Origin: Rhopalosiphum padi
Lineage: Eukaryota; Arthropoda; Insecta; Hemiptera; Aphididae
Direction of reading: 5' to 3'
DNA length: 64,000 nucleotides
Assembly (NCBI RefSeq): GCF_020882245.1
Contig: NC_083598.1
Coordinates: 35,005,858 to 35,069,857 of the forward strand
Shown in pieces: positions 10,820 to 23,038 of the stretch. Position numbers and translations under genes: made by a program. The notes under the pieces were generated by a model that saw only the letters and a program-made list of their open reading frames with translations, ran no database searches and had not been told where the DNA came from. The first letter of the stretch is position 1. Each line of letters opens with the position of its first letter.

Positions 10820-12273
10820 TAGCGGCGGCGACGGTGTCGGCGGTCGAAAAATATCAACGGTGCTTAGCGATTCTCGAGAAGACGAGTGTAAATAACGCTA
10901 TAATATTATTATTAAAATATATATATATATTAATATACCCGCTCGCCGCACGCTGATAACAACGTTTAAAACGATTGTTCGAATCCGCCAATGCCGCCGC
11001 TGCCGTTGTAGAAATATACAAGCGTATTAATAATAGTATAATAATACGCTTCACGTTGCTTTTAAACGTACATAATAATAATAATATAATATAAACGTAC
11101 CTATAATATAATCCTAGTCGTATGAAAATCCGCGTCTAATCTCTTCGGGTGCATCAGTCGCGGTATAGCCGATCGTGATAACCGACGGCGGGCTAGATGC
11201 GCATATACGACCGACTTGACGCGATTATCTGTTTTGCGTTTTACGATAAATCACTTCTTCTGTCGCCTAGAAATCGTAATGCGTGGTTTCTTTTCCCGCG
11301 ATTAATCGATGTTGAAAAGCTTATCGTGTTGATCTGTCCTAAAGGAATAAGTGGTTTTTATTTTTTATTAATAGTCGTGATTTTCATGATACGGATTTCC
11401 GGACTGCTATCGTAGATTTAGATTTCAACAAGTGGATGAATACCGATTTCAGAGTCAATATAATATACTTAAAATGTTTGAGGTCCATCAGTTGTGTTTT
11501 TGGATATAAGCGTTAAGGAACAAAATGTAAAAACTTGATCGGTTATTTATTTACTATGAATAATATATTGTCCGGCCAATTTTGTGGTGTAGGTACATAT
11601 ATGTAATATGTAAAAGTTCGAAATCCGATTTATATTTTTTCAATGCTATACGGCCTATACGCATATAAATTAATAATAGTAATACTAATATTATTATTTA
11701 CTTACCCTTATATCGTTTGAGCTTCTAAAATATAATAGAGGCACTGGTTAGGTTAACTCAACTATTTTGCATTTGCATGATTGTATGTTTCAACTGTTTT
11801 TCGAAATTATTCTGCCCAAATTGTAATCGAAATTACAAAAGATAATCACTAAATTTAAATCCCTTAGACGCTACGTAAATGTACTCAGTGCCACCTAAAC
11901 AACATGGTACTAATTATTATGCTCAAGACATGATCATTTTTTTTTACTAAATTGAGGTAGTCAAAATACTCACTGCGACGTCATCAGTCCGCTAACGGTG
12001 ACTATATTCATTACGATTATACGCGCGCACGTATATGTATGTATGTATTTATGTACTATGTACGTATATAATATATATTATACCCCGACTTCAGCCAAAG
12101 TAACGATTTTATTAGTATTTAATCCGAAATACGTGTTCGGGATAACCTGAAACCCGTTTCGGACATAACTCTCGTGCATACAAAACGATAGACCGCGTAT
12201 ATAAGTCCTATATACTACCTATATAATAATAATTATTGCTATTCGGTTAATCTTATATTCCTTTCTTCCACAG
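10820..12273. other. Non-coding stretch with weak open frames
   Basis: A frame at 11197-11415 (+, 72 codons, ending in a hydrophobic segment) has an ATG and ordinary composition, but weak codon periodicity and no splice support, so I leave it uncalled. The rest is A+T-rich. Confidence 0.4.
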
Positions 12274-12333
12274 AATGACGTGATTAATTTTACGTTTCTT
12301 AACGGTTTTATTATTACCGTGGTAGCAAAGTAG
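12274..12333 (+). CDS. Possible terminal exon, 19 codons
   Basis: A very good acceptor ends at 12273: pyrimidine-rich TTCCTTTCTTCCACAG. Only one frame is open after it, reading NDVINFTFLNGFIITVVAK and then TAG. Fifteen of the 19 codons start with a purine. An AATAAA-type signal lies about 210 bases downstream (near 12543). No matching upstream exon was found. It could equally be a false acceptor. Confidence 0.25.
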   Translation, partial: NDVINFTFLNGFIITVVAK

Positions 12334-13440
12334 GCGTTTGACAGGAAAAATTGAGTCAACATTGGCCAACCTATTATACGTTTTGACTAAAATGGAAGGT
12401 AAACGCTTCTGTGTATTTATATATATACTTATATATACCTATACATTATAGTATGCACGATTGTAAACAGTAACGTTATTTTATAATTATTATTTTATTA
12501 TACGTAATTCGACCCGAATGTGTATCATATTGTTTAATTATTCAATAAACACAAATATTACAATTTATACCTAGCATAATATAATATGTAAATGAAGGTT
12601 TGATATAATAGTATAGGTACCGATGTATTGTAGGTATATTTTTTTTGGTATAGTTACATATTATATTGTTTAAAACGAAACCGACATTTCTAGCCGCAGG
12701 TCGATTGATTATTTATTTTTAAGAACATTCTATTAACTTCACTCGAACTATATATTACTATACCTAAATGTATTTTTTCCGGAAACCGATGACTGCAGGC
12801 TGTTTCGCCCACTTATGTGGCTCCTATATAGAGCCTATAAACTTGGTGCACTTAACCCCAGTGAAAATACAATCTAATGACATTTGAACCATCGATCTCC
12901 CCTGACTGAAAAACAGGTTCATATAATTTATAAATCAATGAGTTTACAAAATACTATTCCTCAGTTGTACTACTTAATATATATAAATATATATATTTTA
13001 ACGCCTTTAAGGAAATTGTATAACTTGAAAGAGGTAATCGCCTATAACATAACTAAATCTTGAAGTTTAGATTTATATTTTATATTTTATGTTGTTGGCT
13101 AAAAATATAAGTTGTTATAGAAGATATGTACTCTTTTTTTAAATATATTTTTATAATACGTGAATTTAATTTCAAACTATCTCATTATTTTCTATGATAT
13201 TTTCACGTTTGTAAATATTTTTTGCATTTACTATATTGAAGTGAACTTTAACTTGAATCCGACTTCAACGTTTATACTAGACGATTAAAATACTAGTCTA
13301 AGCGATATACGAGTACACATGTTTTACAATTGATTATTAATTATTATTTATTTATTATTATTATTATTTTTTTTTTTTAGTTAATTTTTAGCTAAAATGT
13401 AAATTAATTTAAATGCTGTTTAAATTTTTTTTTTTTAATT
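12334..13440. other. A+T-rich non-coding stretch
   Basis: Mostly A+T-rich sequence. On the minus strand 12857-12905 there is a small exon-like piece: the acceptor CTGTTTTTCAG precedes a frame reading IDGSNVIRLYFHWG, followed by a GTTAAG donor. FHWG recalls a carbonic anhydrase motif, but the piece is too short to call. Confidence 0.4.
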
Positions 13441-13449
13441 GTATAATCT

Positions 13450-13963
13450 CGGTCCACATTTAATGACCAGAAGATCCTGTAATTCCGATGTAGAAGTGGC
13501 AGTAAATAATAAATCCCAGAATTTGTATAGTGGTAGTGATCGATAATCCAAGTATTCCCAGTACCAGTGCTGTGTTGATGGTTGATTATATAGAAACATT
13601 CTGAATACCAGTGCTGCAGTAAAGGAGGTGGAGGACGTCACAAGCTCGTCAAGTAAACCAGAACTGTGATATGGCTAGTACCAATGAAGTAGCTGCGGTA
13701 GTGGATAATGCAATCATTCCAAGTGCCAATAAAATGATGGTAGTAAATGCTATAGGCCATAAGCCTGCCCGATTCTGGTGCAGTATCCACAGTGGAATAG
13801 AGTCGAGACCTCCTGACGTGGTAGATTCTAAGCACCAGTCTGATTCCGATATTGACGTTGAAGTTTTGGACTTCGTGTCTTCGGAAATTTCTGATAGTAG
13901 ATATTCCGTCCAGGTCATGATTAGTTGCAGTTCCGGCGTGATTACAATTATAATCGTATAACC
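13450..13963 (+). pseudogene. Broken coding region with about 15-residue tandem repeats
   Basis: Read on the plus strand, this G+C-richer island is built from decayed copies of a unit of about 45 bases. In the frames that keep purines at codon position 1 the copies read NSDVEVAVNNK (13481), VVVIDNPSI (about 13531), PSTSAVLMVDY (13557), NTSAAVKEVEDV (13604), ASTNEVAAVVDNAII (13674) and PSANKMMVVNAI (13719). These lie in three different frames, broken by stops, so several frameshifts separate them. The last open piece (from ATG 13671, 96 residues) continues into an acidic Ser/Asp-rich part with SDSDIDVEVLDFVSSEISD. The minus strand is also open and reads like a membrane segment, which follows from the repeat's complement. 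A decayed minisatellite that never coded is the alternative. Confidence 0.42.
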
Positions 13964-14908
13964 ATTCAGTTAACTGTTCATCTTAAGATGTTTCGTACAT
14001 TTTTCTTGTTAATACAATATTTGAATATAATATAACGTTGTTATATTATACCTATATGTTTATGATTTTATTGCTAACACATATTTCATATACATATTTC
14101 ATATATATATATATTTTTTTTTATTTAAATGCACATATAATCCATTTCTAATGAATTTAAAATACTAATTTGAGTTCTAAAATAAAAAAAAAGTTTTAAA
14201 AAACACGTACTACGTGATATTTTCTGCGTTGCATGGCAAAATCATTAAATCACATAATATATGTTTTTAAAATTATGATTAAAAAAAAAATGTATCAACG
14301 AAGTAAACATAATTATATTAATCATTGGCTGACAGGGAGGGTAACCTTATCAAAATTCTGATTAAAAAATAATTATTATTATAACAATGGGCGTGGTTTT
14401 ATACGACGTGAAATCAGTCATATTTATATGATACAGTTTTTTTTGTTTATTTAAAAATCCTTGTTTTGCAGAAGAATAATTTATATTAAAATGTTTGAAA
14501 AAACTCAACTAGGCACTTGAATACTTTGCACAGACTTGTTTTAGTTTTTTAACGAAGATACACACCAGGACGAAACGAATATTCAGGTAACCGAAACGAA
14601 ACATTGTAACATTTCAGTAGCTCTTTGCATAAAGCGTTTCAGGTTTCGAAATATAATTGGACGTTCTTGCTCGCGATTGTGCTATATTATATACACACAA
14701 CGCCATTCGTACCTAATATAATATTTATATGTATACGTTTATAGTGTTGTGTTGTAGTAGTATCTCATTCCAACTTCCAAGTATACGCGTGTAGAAAATA
14801 ATATGTGCCACGTGTATTTGTCGTAATTATTCCACACATCGAGGTTCTATATATACATATATATATTTGAGACCGGTGGAAAGTTGATGCTGCGGGGATG
14901 TTTAATAA
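13964..14908. other. A+T-rich non-coding stretch
   Basis: No gene seen. It contains a TA run near 14103-14113, poly(A) near 14280-14291 and several T-runs. Confidence 0.5.
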
Positions 14909-15142
14909 ATGATTTATGCATTTTGGGTAGACCGCTGTATTATACGGCTTAGAATAACGCATTTCTATTGTTTTAACGGTGAATTACGATTTCAATATGG
15001 CTATGCTTTCGAAATTGAAGAGCAGTGCCATACTGAAGCAATGTTGAGTGCGGACGTCGTAATGAAAACAACAAGTAGTTATGTACTCGTTATATTGAAT
15101 ACGGCGAGTACGCAATTTCCGAGTGATTTATCAGAAATATAA
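14909..15142 (+). CDS. Candidate orphan ORF, 77 residues
   Basis: An ATG at 14909 opens a 77-codon frame ending TAA. The second half has strong coding-like features: GYAFEIEEQCHTEAMLSADV and STQFPSDLSEI, with purines at codon position 1 in most codons between about 15015 and 15085. The first third is hydrophobic and aromatic-rich. AATAAA-like words lie near 15270. No family is recognised. It may be the last exon of a longer gene, since GGTGAATTACG near 14980 marks the point where the coding bias begins. Confidence 0.27.
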   Translation: MIYAFWVDRCIIRLRITHFYCFNGELRFQYGYAFEIEEQCHTEAMLSADVVMKTTSSYVLVILNTASTQFPSDLSEI

Positions 15143-16140
15143 TAATAAGCATTAAGCGATATAGACAAACACGCGATACATATATCATAATATTATACAA
15201 TATTCAAATATCTGCTCGGAATTAAAACACAGAAAATCTAAGTAGGTTTTAAGGTTTTATAATTATTAAAAAAATAAAAAAATAAAATTTGTAACGCGAG
15301 AAAAATTGTACTAAACTATGTCAAAACTCGTTTAGAATTGCACCAGCGAATCATTAATCGTATTATTATTATAGTTGTATGCTTACGGTCAATTACCTAC
15401 TACTTTAAAGGGCGAGTACCTAAATATATTATACCCAACCCATACCTCGTAATTCAAGTTCAATATTACATATTTTGTTTTCTCAGTCGTAAGTGTAAGT
15501 ACATCATATTATACATAATGCGAAATTGTAATTTATGTATTATAGGAAACTACAAACACGAATGAACATAACATATATATGTACAGCTGATGCGGTAGGT
15601 GCATATATAATATATATATATATATATATACATATAATACGCACATTGTACGTCGAAATGAATTTCACAATAATTTACGAATTGTAAAGTTTTATTAGAA
15701 TGGGGATAACGTTATAATGTTTTACCGGCGGTATTGTTGTAATGCATGACGTATAGTATGGTGCTGGCCGAACGAACGGGAAGGCGGAGATGCCGTATAA
15801 TATGCATATAGATATACCTATATACTACCTAAATAATAATACTTCAGTATAATGCACGAGGGCCTTTGATTGTGTGGTAAAAAAATCGTTCCCGCCGTAA
15901 ACATATATGTATATGTATATATATATATATATTATAGTACGTGTGTATACACTATATAGGTATTATTATAATACACGAAAATACTACCCACATATATATA
16001 TATAATATTAAAATATTATATTATAGAGTAGCGGAAAACGAGGAAAATAAAATGTAAAATGATTTATACGCCGAATTCAATGGGGCGACTAACTAAAAAA
16101 AAAAAAAAACGACATCAATAATAACAAACATTATAACGAA
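15143..16140. other. A+T-rich non-coding stretch with TA repeats
   Basis: No gene seen. TA runs occur at 15609-15630 and 15912-15931. Open frames are short and Ile/Tyr-rich. Confidence 0.5.
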
Positions 16141-17188
16141 TATTTTAAGTGGAAGGTCGGACGACCGAACTAAGGTACAAAGCGCGCGTCGGGGCTATAC
16201 AGCCGGCCACCGGACCCTTATTATACACACAATCCATTATTATAATAATGCACACACACATGTATTATATTTACCTATATGTATATAGGCGTACGCGCGG
16301 TGGCGGGTTGGCACTGACTATTGTCGTCGATTTTACAATAATGTCGTACACCGAAATCGAATGTCCCCGAGAACGGTAAACATTTACATTTTTGTTCAGT
16401 CTCGCGTACTCGCGCGGTGTACGATTAATTTTTCCGAGTTTTTTATACACAATAATATTCGGACGACGGCCGTCTGTCGTTTGCCGCCGCCGTCGCAACA
16501 GATATGATATGATACAAAACGTATTTTATTCGTTACGGAAATTCGGCCTCGAACTGAATGCGCGCGCGCGCATGTCCTGCACGTCACGCGGTCACATTCG
16601 CAGCAACGTCCGAAAATACATTACGACGTCCGAGAGGAGATACCACCTATGGGCTATAGCTAATATAATAATACGAGTATGTCAGCGTAACAAACGACGT
16701 TCGGCGATATCGTGTGCATACGGAGTGAGCTGCAATTATATTGCGCTTTTCCGCGCGTCACGCGCATGTGGGAAAACGCGGTGTGGACAGCTCTCTGTGT
16801 ATACACGTATGATACGCGTACATAACAATAATATTATAATAATAGTAGACTCGCGGTTGAAATTAATCTCACGTCGCCGCCGTCGCACCCGGTCCAGATG
16901 AAATATCGTTTTCGCGCAAACGTATATTACACGCGATATACGAAAATAATAACGACTACGATCATATCGTTGTATATATACCCGCTGTTCTGCTGCAACG
17001 GAAACGTCAGATCTACGGCGAGCGGCGTTCGCGGAGTACACTCGAAGTGTGTATATACATAGAATAATAATACATAGGTACGCGCGTTTCGGTGACGTAT
17101 AATAGGGGGGTGCCTACGTGCGGAAAAATCGATTTTCGAATATCGTCGGGACGGAGGCCATCCTCGCCGCGGCAGACGAGACTTGATG

Positions 17189-17189
<1 letters not shown>
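16141..17189. other. CpG-dense block with the longest open frame in the window
   Basis: The plus strand carries a 170-codon open frame (16392-16901; first ATG at 16509, 130 residues). It is very Arg-rich from CGN codons, ends in an Arg run from a CGCCGCCGTCGC stretch, and shows no purine periodicity (about 48 percent), so I do not call it as a gene. Overlapping minus-strand frames are equally open. This fits a G+C-rich, stop-poor island rather than coding DNA. A promoter or non-coding exon cannot be excluded. Confidence 0.4.

Positions 17190-17225
<36 letters not shown>
17190..17225. repeat. (AT)n microsatellite
   Basis: Uninterrupted AT dinucleotide run of about 18 units. Confidence 0.95.
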
Positions 17226-17227
<2 letters not shown>

Positions 17228-19848
17228 CGTATATCGACCACGCGTATCGTAACGATAGTATTGTATTGTTGTGACGACTATTATATTGTTATATTATTGT
17301 ATAATTCAGGTACACGGTGATGCTTCGAACGGATTAGCGAGTGAGTCTTGTGTTCGTACTGCACCATCATATATAGATAATATGTAATAACAAAAATATT
17401 TTAATGATACACGTCGCAACACGGCCTGCAGTGTGTTATAAATAATATTATATTTTTACAGTCCGATTTCTTCGGTATAAGTGTAATATTATTATTATAT
17501 TATTATCTGATGTCTATATACCTGACAAAGTAGTCGTAGTTGACGACGAAATTGAAAATCGATTAATTCTCACCGTTCGATAATAATAGTAGTGAATTAT
17601 TAATGCGGTGAAAACGAAATCATTGCGCCGCTGCCGTGCCGGCCTGAATGGTCTTCGGACCCGAACCGATGTTTACGTTAGCGAGCATCGCAGGCCACTG
17701 CAACGAGTAATATCGACATAATATCATTTCACTGGATCAATCATTTGGAAACTCGATTGTTAAACTAATAATTCCTTCGAAAAAAATAAATGTAACATCA
17801 TTATGATTGCTGACGGTTGAAATTGTTTTTAGTAATTTTTGTTGTCGTTAAAAAATCAGAATATACGTACACATCAACTATGATTTTGTTATCATCGGCT
17901 ATTATAATAGTTTCACTATTTAACAAATAAGTCGACTGTGTCTACTACTGCCAAGTAAACGAATACGCGTGTTTCTCTTTTGAACTCGAAACATGCTTAG
18001 TTATTAAAGAACGGATACATACTCCAATCTTCCAAACCGTATTCACGTTATTCTAAATATTATAATGATTTAATATTTCGCAGCTAACATTAACAGCTAT
18101 GTGCATCTAATTCCAGGGGTCATCAAGGGCCGACAATTGTATTTACCCATATCAGTCCATGGAATCGATTTATTATTATACATTCGGAATTTCAGTCTAC
18201 ATAACTATTAAGTCCAATATACTCTTCAAAATAAAGACTTATCTGTGTTGACAACAGTAATGTTATAATTATTAGGTAATCGCATTATAATTATTTTTTT
18301 TTTTTTTAAAACATGGCTACAAATACCGTGTTATTGCAGATGTATAGTCAGAACAACTCAACAATTATTATTATTCCCTTTTGAATAGTAAATCTTTGAG
18401 AACAAAAATATTTTTTTTAATAGTTGGTTATATGGTTATTGACAATTATAAATAAATAATAACATATTTTAAGACAAATAAAAAAATCTTTTAATTTTTA
18501 TTTATAATATTGATGAATGACATTAATTTGATAGAATGGTTTGTAAAAAATCACTTCCCGGCATGTTTTGTATAAAAAATTAACTAATTAAACCGTAGGT
18601 ATAAACTTTTAAGTCATTAGACTACCTATCTAATGTCGAATCAATTGCTATGTAATTATTTTGTAACCGTTTCGAATCAATTCAGTTTTAGCGAGTCTTA
18701 TTATAATATATTATACTGAATCGATTAATTTTTGTGTGATAGTGTTTTTTATTTTATAAATTTATTTCATCTGTTTGTGATAACTTTATTGCATGGTATG
18801 GTATTAAAATATCTACGGAATGAAGTTTGTAACTTTTTTAATTATCTAGTTATTTATGTCGTGAAAATAAATATTATAATATAAGTAATGCGAGTTTCGT
18901 GAGCAAAAATAAAATCACATTAAATTGATCATTTTAATTCGAAATAATAATTTAATATCGTAGAAAATATATTTTTATTTTTGGGACCAAGATTGTTAAA
19001 TATTGCTGCAACGCGTATAAGCGACTACAATTTATATCTAAGGATTAGATACGCACGTCAAACGCCATTTTCTCGTAAATAGGTATGCCTACGCTGCAAT
19101 ATCGTTTTCTATTTGAATATATTTGTCACTGTAATCCGACCATTTGTCATCGAGTACACCAATACCTAATAAAATATTATTATACAATAATATTATGATT
19201 TCCACTAGGGAGCGGATTTTCGAATAATAATTTCCACTATAACATTATTATAATATGCGCATATACCTACATTATGTACGTACAGTTCGCGGGCCGTAGA
19301 GTTTATAAACCGAAAAACGAAGTGGACAAAAAATAAGTCCGCACCAGTGTCGAAAAATACACGGCGTTCGGAGGATACTGTGAATTATTCTGGGTATACG
19401 GTTTGTACGTATAATGCAATCCGTATATTATTATTATTATTATTGTAGATACTGCTTATATACGCGTTATAATCGTGTACGCATATTATATTATTATTAT
19501 TTAAATGGGCGATACGTCCCATGGTGATGTTTGGTTACACGAAATTCGGAACGTTGACGCGCACACGTGTGTGGTACCGGCCCGTACGATATCGTATTAT
19601 ATACGTCACATTTGCCTTTTCCACCGAACGGTTTCCAAATGCACAACACATTTCGGATGGTAGTTTTTGTTCGTAAACTCGATACCCGCTCGCAATATCA
19701 TAATACGCACACCCGTTCTTAGTTTATAGTAGTCGACGACGACTCGTTGCGAAGATGGTGGTGGTGGTTATAAGGGGGGTGGAGGTGGGGGACCATATAT
19801 CGCGATCTAATTAACCGTTTCCTGTTCGAGCCGGCTGCAGCGATAGAG
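17226..19848. other. A+T-rich non-coding stretch
   Basis: No supported gene. An acceptor-like TTTTTACAG ends at 17461 and is followed by a 23-codon Leu/Tyr-rich open frame, too weak to call. The rest is A+T-rich with T-runs (near 18295-18308) and ATT repeats (19426-19445). The part after about 19500 becomes CpG-richer. Confidence 0.45.
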
Positions 19849-19869
19849 GCAGCAGCAGCAGCAGCAGCA
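19849..19869. repeat. (GCA)7 trinucleotide repeat
   Basis: Perfect GCA run inside a CpG-dense segment. Confidence 0.9.
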
Positions 19870-20111
19870 ACCGCACACACCGGATCTGTGTCAATCGGAT
19901 TTCCACGTCAACCTTCGCCGGATCAACTGGTGCGTATACAAACTACGGTAGGTAGGTATACTGCGCGCCGCGGACGGCCGTTCGCCGAGTAGTGCGTTAA
20001 ATTATTATTATTATTATTATTTTTATTGTTATTATTATTATATGTACGTATACAAAAAAAAATCGTCCGAAATCAATTGAATGTAACAATAATGATTTCT
20101 ATAACACAATA

Positions 20112-20462
20112 TTATGTATTGGTGCGTGTGCGACAAAAAAATACCATCTCCAGACTGTCTTCGTCGTCGTCGTCGTCGTCGTCCACGACGTTAAGGCTTA
20201 TTATCACGAGAACAGAACGGGCGAGGGAAAAAAAATAAAATAAAACGTTAATGATGACGGAATCGTCGATTTGTTCCGTGTTTTTGTCACGGTCCTCGGC
20301 CGATTCCGTTCCCTCCGAAAACGAAACAACGAGGAGAAAAAATCCCCCCGCTAACAAGGCCTGAGTGTATTCCAGAAAACTCAATTCTCCTTGAAACGCG
20401 TAACTCTCCCATTGTACTGCAGCAGCGCTCCCGTCTATAATACGATCTCGGTCCGCTACTCT
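20112..20462 (-). CDS. Possible exon, 116 codons, with Asp repeat and hydrophobic segments
   Basis: On the minus strand the frame is open from just inside a TGA at 20465-20463 to a stop at 20112. The early part has strong purine periodicity (about 17 of the first 20 codons): GSAAAVQWESYAFQGELSF, then hydrophobic ALLAGGFFLLVVSF, acidic EGTESAEDRDKNTEQIDDS, hydrophobic SLARSVLVIISLNVV and an Asp run encoded by the GTC repeat. There is no in-frame ATG near the start and the sequence upstream is a GA repeat with no proper acceptor, which counts against it. It may be a decayed coding exon or a stop-poor CpG-dense frame. Confidence 0.22.
   Translation of the reverse strand, partial: RVADRDRIIDGSAAAVQWESYAFQGELSFLEYTQALLAGGFFLLVVSFSEGTESAEDRDKNTEQIDDSVIINVLFYFFSLARSVLVIISLNVVDDDDDDDEDSLEMVFFCRTRTNT
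20160..20182. repeat. (TCG)n trinucleotide repeat
   Basis: Seven to eight TCG units. On the minus strand they would encode the Asp run of the open frame at 20112-20462. Confidence 0.9.
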
Positions 20463-20469
20463 TCAATTT

Positions 20470-20497
20470 ATCTCTCTCTCTCTCTCTCTCTCTCTCT
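20470..20497. repeat. (TC)14 microsatellite
   Basis: Perfect TC run directly beside the upstream end of the minus-strand open frame. CA runs (20550-20563, 20649-20662) and a TA run (20597-20619) follow within 200 bases. Confidence 0.95.
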
Positions 20498-20499
20498 AT

Positions 20500-20588
20500 A
20501 CAGTGTTCTTCAATATGTATGATATAATAACTAATGTGCAGCATAAACACACACACACACATACACAAATGTAAAAAGAAAAATATAA

Positions 20589-20619
<31 letters not shown>

Positions 20620-22690
20620 TACGTTTTTATACACGCTTCTTATTGTACACACACACACACACGCGCGCCCGAGCGCAGAGACTTAAAACCGCCGAGGACG
20701 GTACGCGCCTATTGTTGTGCGGGGCATTCACACAAAGCTACTATACACGGATCTCATTGTGACTCCGTGGGGTTATTAGTAACGTTAATAATTGAAAAAT
20801 ATACTACCGTGTATACACGGCGTCGAGGACGGGCAAAAGTGTAATGAATTTCATAGGATATTAAGAAAAATTGAGAGAGAGAAAGAGATAGAGAGAAACG
20901 TATAATGTCTTATACAAGAGTGACCGAGACACCGAGGTAATCATCGAGAGATTCACTGGCCCCGGGCAAACGGTTCTATATTATATTATACCCCGGCAGA
21001 GGCGACAGCCAACGTCCTTCGTTCTCCGGGTCGGAGTTCTCGATAGTTAGTGTTAATTTCGACGCACTATAAACATGATGCGTGTAAGCCTAAACACGTC
21101 GACGGGCTTCTGGCCCGCGTACACGGATAAATAATATGTCTTTTGATATCGTATATAATATATGTATTATAGATTAAATAGAGTATGTACGCGCGTCTCT
21201 CGACAGCGTGTCGTCGAACGAACGTAGACGATGATCGTGAACTAACCTCACGGACTTAACCGATGTGGGTATCAAAAAAAAAAAAAACATGTACAAAAAT
21301 TAACGAAATTAGTAGATAAACACACGTGACGTAGGTACACGTACTTGCCATATTATATTATAGTATAAAATATCGTTGCAAGGTTGGTTATAGTTACACC
21401 ACTATAATATAATATTATTTAGCGTATTACTATCGATGATAATGTTTCGACTTTTGAGTAATTATTCGCTGTTTGAACTTTGATAAATAGCTATATATCA
21501 GTGTTTGATGTCTTATGGTGTAAATAGTATATTATATTATGTATTGTGATGTTTTTGTCGAGCGATGACGTCACTGTGTGACAATATGAGTACGAAAATT
21601 CTTATATAAATCAACTGTGACTGGAAAGAAAATAATCCAATCGTGGGACGGTGAATAAACCGTAATCTAATATAATATGTTATCGGTAGTACATAATTCG
21701 CGAGCATGAGTCATTTACCAGACCCTTAGTATTCTACCAGCGACCCTGCTTGTGTCAACGCAATTACTGTCGTTGTTTTGGGGACATTGGTGATTGCCGA
21801 TTTGTCAATTAGATAATATTATTGTCTTTCCGATTCCGAAAAAGATTTATGACTCTATGTCTGCAATTCTGTATGTACATGCACTACGCGAAGTAAAACA
21901 GTGCGCACCAACCGATACTATATATTATAATGTATCACCTCTGTCGACAATGAATCTGCTATCATTTTAGATCGAATACAATGACACGTATAATGACAAG
22001 TCAAAGCGACGATCAAACATAATATATCGCTCCGGGAGATACCGTAGTTAATACGACATTATGACTTAAATTAAAACTATTAAATTTGGTTTTCGATTTA
22101 CCAGAAAAATTAGTTATCTCTCGAACTACTAATTTTACAATGAATTAACATAGGTATACGTCTTTTACATAATAAACGGTATTGCAGTAATTACAATATA
22201 TCATTATCCTATAATTTTAAATAAATGACTAAATCATTTAATATTTTAAAAATAATAAATTTCTAATATGTTGTGTTTGACAGTAAAAATAAATATTTTG
22301 TTGAATATTCAATTGGATTACTCCTTGTAGTATATTATACAAACTCTTAATATGTAATTAACCTCAATTATACGGTTTAGACGAAGCCTTCGTTTTCCAG
22401 ATTGTTACTTCGGTGTGTCTTGTATATGTGTACCTTATTAGATAATATAGTTCAATTTTCCGGTCGAAAGGACCAGTAAACGTCTTATGCGTGAAGCCAC
22501 ACAACAGCAGACTTAAGGAGACACGAGTATATCAACGGGTTTCCATCGTCCTTGTTTAATGATTTTTGACACGATTTTAAAACGTCAAAAAAAAATAAAA
22601 TTCACTACGAAAACAAAAACGAACGTTCATCGTTCATCTAAATTTAGCGCGTCTTCTGTTGGCGAGGACATTCTATTTGTCGGGTCCTCT
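20500..22690. other. Non-coding stretch, CpG-dense then A+T-rich
   Basis: No supported gene. The first 600 bases carry CA, TA and GAGA repeats. After about 21,350 it becomes A+T-rich. A CpG-richer patch lies near 22,380-22,550. Confidence 0.45.
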
Positions 22691-22693
22691 AGA

Positions 22694-23038
22694 TTAAACG
22701 ACGGTGTTTACGAGTCGTTTAAAATTAAGAAAAAATAAATGAACGGAAAAAAAACGATATTTTATTCTGCACCGGGCACGTTGTCCGGCAGTTGTCTCGG
22801 TCACTGTCACTTTCCTTTTCATTCGTTTCACACGAAAACAATTGAGCATGCGAATTTCGGAATCTCTTTTATATAGGTATAGTTCTTCACGACCAGCGGG
22901 GGGACGACGCGAAGTCGGTAGAAAAAAAATTACAGGAGACGAATTCCGAGTGATGTTTTTTTCACGATTATTATTTACTTCACTCCACCCTACCCCCAAG
23001 GACCACTCGACCAGAGTTAGTAAGATTCGTCTGTACAA
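22694..23038 (-). CDS. Weak candidate ORF, 114 codons
   Basis: A minus-strand frame starts at a TTG (first ATG well inside, near residue 64) and ends TAA at 22694. It is basic; the segment KRMKRKVTVTETTAGQRARC has purines at most first codon positions. There is no acceptor with a good pyrimidine tract and no family match. I list it because of its length and periodicity, but chance is at least as likely. Confidence 0.15.
   Translation of the reverse strand: MYRRILLTLVEWSLGVGWSEVNNNREKNITRNSSPVIFFLPTSRRPPAGREELYLYKRDSEIRMLNCFRVKRMKRKVTVTETTAGQRARCRIKYRFFSVHLFFLNFKRLVNTVV

Noticed and set aside
12841..12960. Possible tRNA or tRNA-derived SINE on the minus strand (GATGGTTCAAATG)
   Set aside because: It resembles a B box, but there is no A box, no acceptor-stem pairing and no poly(A) tail at a proper distance.
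16392..16901. Longest open frame in the window (170 codons, plus strand)
   Set aside because: It starts at a TTG, is Arg-rich from CGN runs in a CpG-dense block, has no purine periodicity, no domain and equally open antisense frames. It fits a stop-poor G+C island.
18110..18150. CAGGGGTCATCAAGGGCC as a hAT end
   Set aside because: It shares only CAGGGGTC with the element at 39557 and lacks the GAGCCGCA words and a second end.
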